Assembly: GCA_964645825.1 (NCBI GenBank)
Contig: CAZXZY010000006.1
Span: forward strand, 1-31,056
Direction: 5' to 3'
Length of the DNA: 31,056 nucleotides
Source of the DNA: JABIAL01 sp964645825
Lineage (GTDB): Bacteria > Patescibacteriota > Patescibacteriia > UBA1558 > GWA2-36-10
Made by a program: the position numbers and the translations under genes. Below the pieces are notes generated by a model that saw only the letters and a list, made by a program, of their open reading frames with translations, did no database searches and was not told the origin of the DNA. This document shows positions 27,578 to 31,056 of the stretch, piece by piece. Every line of letters begins with the position of its first letter. Within the stretch, counting starts at the first letter, position 1.

Positions 27578-30052
27578 ATGGATCAAGATTTACAGAATGT
27601 CCTAAATAAATTTACTTATCATTTTAAAAAAGTGCTGATCAATGCGCAAAATTTAAGTTTTGCCAAAAAGCACGAAGAAATAGAACCAATCGACCTCTTA
27701 ATATCTTTAGCGCAAACCAAAGGTGCTTTGGGTTCGGAAGTTTTATTGAAAAAAAATATCGCTGAAACATTATTAGCTGATCAGCCGGTAAACTTTAAAA
27801 CTAATCTAACTCAAAATCCCAATCTTTTGCCGCAACCATCAGTCAGCTCCCAACAAATTATCGAAAAAGCAGTTGTCTTATCATATAAACATCATCACAA
27901 ATATATTGGTACTGAACATTTACTTTGGGGTATGACTGAAAGTTCTGACGAAACTTTACAAGATATCTGGAAACAAACCAAAACTTCTGCCAAACATATT
28001 CAACAACATCTAAATCTAGTAATCAAGAGTACTTCAAAATTTAACGAACTGACCAATGAAGAAGAGACTGGCGAGCGAGAATTAGATCAAATTTTGGATG
28101 ACCGAATGCCTAATACAGCCATCACTAATTTTGCCATTGATTTAACAGACAAAACTGTCCAGCTAGACATCGATCCAGTAATCGGTCGGCAAGCAGAAAT
28201 AGATCGCTTGATCCAAATATTAGCTCGCCGCACGAAAAACAATCCTGTTTTATTGGGTGATGCTGGTGTTGGTAAAACAGCGATTATTGAAGGCCTAGCC
28301 AAGCGAATCACTGAAGGCCAAGTACCTGACGTTTTGTTAAACAAAAAAATATTAAACTTAGATTTATCTAGTCTCTTAGCTGGGACGATGTATAGGGGCG
28401 AATTTGAAAATCGTCTCAAACAAATTCTAGATGAAGCAAAACATGATAAAAATGTAATTATTTTCATTGATGAGTTACACAATATCATCGGTGCGGGCGC
28501 TACTGCCGGCTCACTGGATGCAGCTAATATTTTGAAACCAGCTCTGGCTCGTGGACAAGTTCGTTGTATTGGCGCGACAACTTTTGAAGAATATAAAAAA
28601 CACATAGAAAGCGATAAGGCTCTAGAAAGACGCTTTCAGCCAATCATCATTGAAGAATCAAATCACAAGGACACTTGGGATATTTTGCAGGGCTTGAAAG
28701 AAAACTACGAAAAATTTCATCAAGTCACTATTACAGATTCCGCCATTGGCGCTGCTATTGAGCTTAGCGTAAAATTTTTGGCTGATAAAAAACTACCAGA
28801 TAAAGCAATCGATCTACTAGATGAAGCGGCCGCAAAATTCCAAGTCAAACATCGTAAAGGAAGCTTGACTAAACAAATCAAAGCACTAGAAGAAGACATG
28901 AATGTTTATCAAGAAAATAAACGAGCTGCTATTTTGGATGAAAATTATGTCGAAGCTTTGAAATATAAAAATCAAGAAGAAGAAATCATAGAGGCTTTGT
29001 TGCGCCTCAAAGCTCAACACGACAAAAATAAAAATGTGAAAACTGGTTTGATTGAAGCGCAAGATATCAAAGAAGTTGTTGCTCGCATTACTGGCGTGCC
29101 ACTCTCCTCTATCACTACAAATGAAAAAAAGAAATTAGCTGATTTGGAAAAACATTTATCCAAAAATATTTTTGGTCAGGAAAAAAGTCTGACTAATATT
29201 GCTCACACTATCCGTAAAGGCAAAACTGGTTTGCAAGATCCAAATCGTCCAGTTGCTTCTTTTATGTTTTTAGGGCCAAGCGGAGTTGGAAAAACTGAAA
29301 CGGCCAAACAATTAGCCGCTCATCTTTTTGGTGGCAAACACAATTTACTGCGCATAGACATGTCAGAATTTGCCGAGAGCTTTAATATTTCTAAGCTGAT
29401 CGGTGCTCCGGCTGGCTATGTCGGCTATAAAGATAGTAATAAATTGACCGATTTAGTTAAAAATAAACCGCATAGCTTAATTTTATTTGATGAAATAGAA
29501 AAAGCTCATAGCGATGTTTTCAATCTATTGTTGCCAATCTTGGAAGAAGGAGAGCTGACCGATAGTACTGGCCGGACGATAAATTTCCGTAATTGTGTGA
29601 TTGTGATGACTTCAAACGTTGGTTTAGAACATTTCAATCAACAAGCCAATTTGGGCTTTGATATGGAAGAAGATGAAAAGACTGATAATTTTGAAAATAC
29701 TTCTCAAAAAGTATTAGAATCACTCAATGATTATTTCCCGCCAGAATTTTTGAATAGATTAGACAACACAGTAATATTTGAGCCAATCAATAAACTAGCT
29801 GCTCGCAAAATAATCAATCAAGAAATCAAACAACTGAAAAATAAATTATTATTACAAAATATAAATTTGGAACTAGATAGTAAGATTGTTAATTATTTAG
29901 TCAAAGAAGAACAGGCCGTCAAAGAAGGAGCGCGTAGTTTGAAAAGATTGGTTGATCAAAAAATCACCAACAATATCGCCTCTCATATTTTGACTAATGA
30001 TAAAAAGAAAATAAAAGTAAGTCTCAATAAAGACAAATTCACAATTAAATAA
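27578..30052 (+). CDS. clpC: ClpC-type AAA+ unfoldase
   Basis: An 824-residue Hsp100 protein. It has a Clp_N domain (about 1-150, diverged but with KYIGTEHLLWGM). D1 has Walker A GDAGVGKT (227-234), Walker B IIFIDE (294-299) and the arginine finger region ALERRF. A short middle domain carries a UVR-like helix pair (ILDENYVEALKYKNQEEEII, 452-471), as in ClpC and unlike the long coiled coil of ClpB. D2 has Walker A GPSGVGKT (566-573), Walker B LILFDE (634-639) and sensor 2 GAR (784-786). NLGFDMEE (691-698) aligns with the VGF loop by which ClpC docks to ClpP, so it should work with a ClpP protease encoded elsewhere. It starts one base after htpX and precedes comF by six. Confidence 0.93.
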   Translation: MDQDLQNVLNKFTYHFKKVLINAQNLSFAKKHEEIEPIDLLISLAQTKGALGSEVLLKKNIAETLLADQPVNFKTNLTQNPNLLPQPSVSSQQIIEKAVVLSYKHHHKYIGTEHLLWGMTESSDETLQDIWKQTKTSAKHIQQHLNLVIKSTSKFNELTNEEETGERELDQILDDRMPNTAITNFAIDLTDKTVQLDIDPVIGRQAEIDRLIQILARRTKNNPVLLGDAGVGKTAIIEGLAKRITEGQVPDVLLNKKILNLDLSSLLAGTMYRGEFENRLKQILDEAKHDKNVIIFIDELHNIIGAGATAGSLDAANILKPALARGQVRCIGATTFEEYKKHIESDKALERRFQPIIIEESNHKDTWDILQGLKENYEKFHQVTITDSAIGAAIELSVKFLADKKLPDKAIDLLDEAAAKFQVKHRKGSLTKQIKALEEDMNVYQENKRAAILDENYVEALKYKNQEEEIIEALLRLKAQHDKNKNVKTGLIEAQDIKEVVARITGVPLSSITTNEKKKLADLEKHLSKNIFGQEKSLTNIAHTIRKGKTGLQDPNRPVASFMFLGPSGVGKTETAKQLAAHLFGGKHNLLRIDMSEFAESFNISKLIGAPAGYVGYKDSNKLTDLVKNKPHSLILFDEIEKAHSDVFNLLLPILEEGELTDSTGRTINFRNCVIVMTSNVGLEHFNQQANLGFDMEEDEKTDNFENTSQKVLESLNDYFPPEFLNRLDNTVIFEPINKLAARKIINQEIKQLKNKLLLQNINLELDSKIVNYLVKEEQAVKEGARSLKRLVDQKITNNIASHILTNDKKKIKVSLNKDKFTIK

Positions 30053-30058
30053 TAGCTT

Positions 30059-30721
30059 ATGAAGAAAAGCGACTTGTCCAGAATCTGGAATTATATTTTA
30101 GATTTTGTTTGGCCCAAAAAATGTTTGGGCTGTAATAAAGAGGGATCTTTTTGTTGTCCTAATTGTCTGGGCACTCTCAAAACTTTGGATATAGATTATC
30201 AAGCTTGGGATCACCAAGATGATTTTTATTTTGATTCTTGTTTAGTTTGTTTGGATTATCACAATCCCCTGACTCAAAATCTGATCAAGACTTTTAAATA
30301 TCAATATCTACAAAATATAAATAAAATTTTAGTAAATATCTTAGCTCAGCAATTAGCTAAACTTAATCTAGAAAATATTATCATCACTAATATTCCCTTG
30401 CATAAAAAGAAAAAGCGACAAAGAGGCTTTGATCAAACTGAAGTTTTAGCTAAAAATTTAAGTAAAAAAATAAACGTGCCATATTTAAATTTATTAAAAC
30501 GAAATAAATTTACAAAAGCTCAGGCTCAGTTATCTAAAGCGGAAAGACAAAAAAACGTCAGTGACGCTTTTGTTGTAAATAATATAAATTTTGAGACTAA
30601 TAAAACTATAATTCTGATCGACGATGTAGCAACAACCGGCGCAACGCTAAATCAAGCGGCTAAAGTGTTGAGAGATAATGGTTTTGATAAAATTATCGCG
30701 CTGACTTTAGCGAAAAACTAG
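30059..30721 (+). CDS. comF: ComF family phosphoribosyltransferase-like protein
   Basis: A 220-residue protein. An N-terminal zinc-finger-like part (C22/C25 and C33/C36 in WPKKCLGCNKEGSFCCPNC) is followed by the phosphoribosyltransferase fold: ALxYxx-type start LIKTFKYQYLQN (75-86), RQRGFDQTEVLAKNLS (120-135), KAQAQLSKAERQKNVSDAF (153-171) and the PRPP loop IILIDDVATTGAT (184-196). ComF supports natural transformation in Gram-positive and Gram-negative bacteria by an unsettled mechanism. Here it is the last gene of the htpX-clpC-comF string. With the type IV pilus nearby, a role in DNA uptake is possible, although no comEC or dprA is in the window. All expected motifs are intact. Confidence 0.93.
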   Translation: MKKSDLSRIWNYILDFVWPKKCLGCNKEGSFCCPNCLGTLKTLDIDYQAWDHQDDFYFDSCLVCLDYHNPLTQNLIKTFKYQYLQNINKILVNILAQQLAKLNLENIIITNIPLHKKKKRQRGFDQTEVLAKNLSKKINVPYLNLLKRNKFTKAQAQLSKAERQKNVSDAFVVNNINFETNKTIILIDDVATTGATLNQAAKVLRDNGFDKIIALTLAKN

Positions 30722-30731
30722 ACATTCAATA

Positions 30732-31049
30732 TTATAAATTATTATAAGCCTCTACCTGGTTTTCATACTCATATTTAACCATCTCATAATCTTCACCCCA
30801 TTTAGACAAAGCATTATTCATGATATTAAGATATTCCGTTTGATTCATAACCCACTCATAAGCCTCTACTTGATTATTATATTTGTATTTTGCCATTTCA
30901 TAATCATCTCCCCACTCTTGTTTAGCATTATTCATGATATCTTGATAATCAGCTTGGGACACAACCCAATCATACGCTGAAACCTGATTATTATATTCAT
31001 ATTGGTAACATTCATCGTTTATTAGAGAACACTTTCTATTATGGGCCAT
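30732..31049 (-). CDS. Small protein of 38-residue Trp/Tyr-rich tandem repeats
   Basis: A 105-residue protein without signal or membrane segment. After a short Cys-containing start (CSLINDEC) it is built of 38-residue repeats: residues 17-54 and 55-92, and a partial third at 93-105. Each starts (Y)xYxNQVxAYxW and contains Q-x-x-Y-x-x-IMNNA, then W-G-(D/E)-D-Y-E-M-x-K. The two full units are identical or conservative at most positions. Each is likely two or three amphipathic helices, so the protein may be an alpha-solenoid or coiled binding module. I recognise no family. It converges on comF with a ten-base gap and no clear terminator. The start codon is seven bases from the window edge, so the promoter and any upstream partner are not visible. 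Confidence 0.6.
   Translation of the reverse strand: MAHNRKCSLINDECYQYEYNNQVSAYDWVVSQADYQDIMNNAKQEWGDDYEMAKYKYNNQVEAYEWVMNQTEYLNIMNNALSKWGEDYEMVKYEYENQVEAYNNL
30774..31001 (-). repeat. Two 114-base tandem repeats inside the small repeat protein gene
   Basis: Units 31001-30888 and 30887-30774 encode the two full 38-residue repeats. They are visibly similar at the DNA level (for example shared GCATTATTCATGATAT on the plus strand), consistent with a fairly recent internal duplication. A 39-base partial third unit follows. Confidence 0.8.
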
Positions 31050-31056
31050 TTGAATA

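Noticed and set aside
28087..28605. Minus-strand open frame of 172 codons opposite clpC
   Set aside because: It mirrors the conserved D1 ATPase domain, so the open frame reflects codon use in clpC.
27578..30052. ClpB rather than ClpC
   Set aside because: The middle domain is short and UVR-like, and a ClpP-docking LGF loop is present; ClpB has a long coiled coil and no such loop.

Overview
The window looks like a low-GC bacterial chromosome fragment, most likely from Candidatus Patescibacteria (CPR), Parcubacteria-like. The reasons are inferential: a compact split type IV pilus (T4P) locus with PilM/N/O, several pseudopilins and pilin-like proteins; secreted proteins carrying the GWAW...N.GW and W..P...P..N...P signatures I associate with that group; very short intergenic gaps; and few Shine-Dalgarno sequences. 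TGA is used as a stop (at 449-451), so the UGA-recoding Gracilibacteria/Absconditabacteria are unlikely. No rRNA, tRNA, CRISPR, transposase or phage gene was seen.

Layout. (1) 1-4042, minus strand: prepilin peptidase pilD, then four overlapping minor pseudopilins (GspH/FimT-, PilV-, PilW- and PilX-like) and the start of NAD-dependent DNA ligase ligA, which runs off the left edge. (2) 4082-6567, minus: a pilin-like membrane protein without a prepilin cleavage site, two class II-type major pilin paralogues, and a GT2 glycosyltransferase between them. (3) 6780-8990, plus: a polytopic membrane protein (GT-C-like) with C-terminal TPRs. (4) 8987-17583, minus: a nine-gene motor/alignment operon pilM-pilN-pilO-orf-pilB-response regulator-pilT-like-pilC-methyltransferase. 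It ends at a 36-bp perfect palindrome shared with the convergent gene. (5) 17703-25381, minus: four large secreted surface proteins, each with its own promoter and terminator. Three are mosaic paralogues with fibre-like repeats and a common four-cysteine C-terminal tip module. (6) 25507-30721, plus: a small anchored protein with lemA, then htpX-clpC-comF (protein quality control and a ComF-like phosphoribosyltransferase). (7) 30732-31049, minus: a small protein built of 38-residue tandem repeats.

How the parts fit: PilD processes the pilins and pseudopilins. PilM/N/O, PilB and PilC build the fibre, with a CheY-like receiver encoded inside the motor operon. The PilT-like protein has lost its Walker A lysine, Walker B glutamate and His-box histidines, so retraction is probably regulatory, absent or driven differently. 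The secreted fibre-like proteins downstream of the pilus operon suggest a cell-surface adhesion locus; ComF and a pilus together would be compatible with DNA uptake. No intergenic stretch exceeds 300 bases; the longest (6568-6779) holds a divergent promoter pair and the leader of a major pilin gene.
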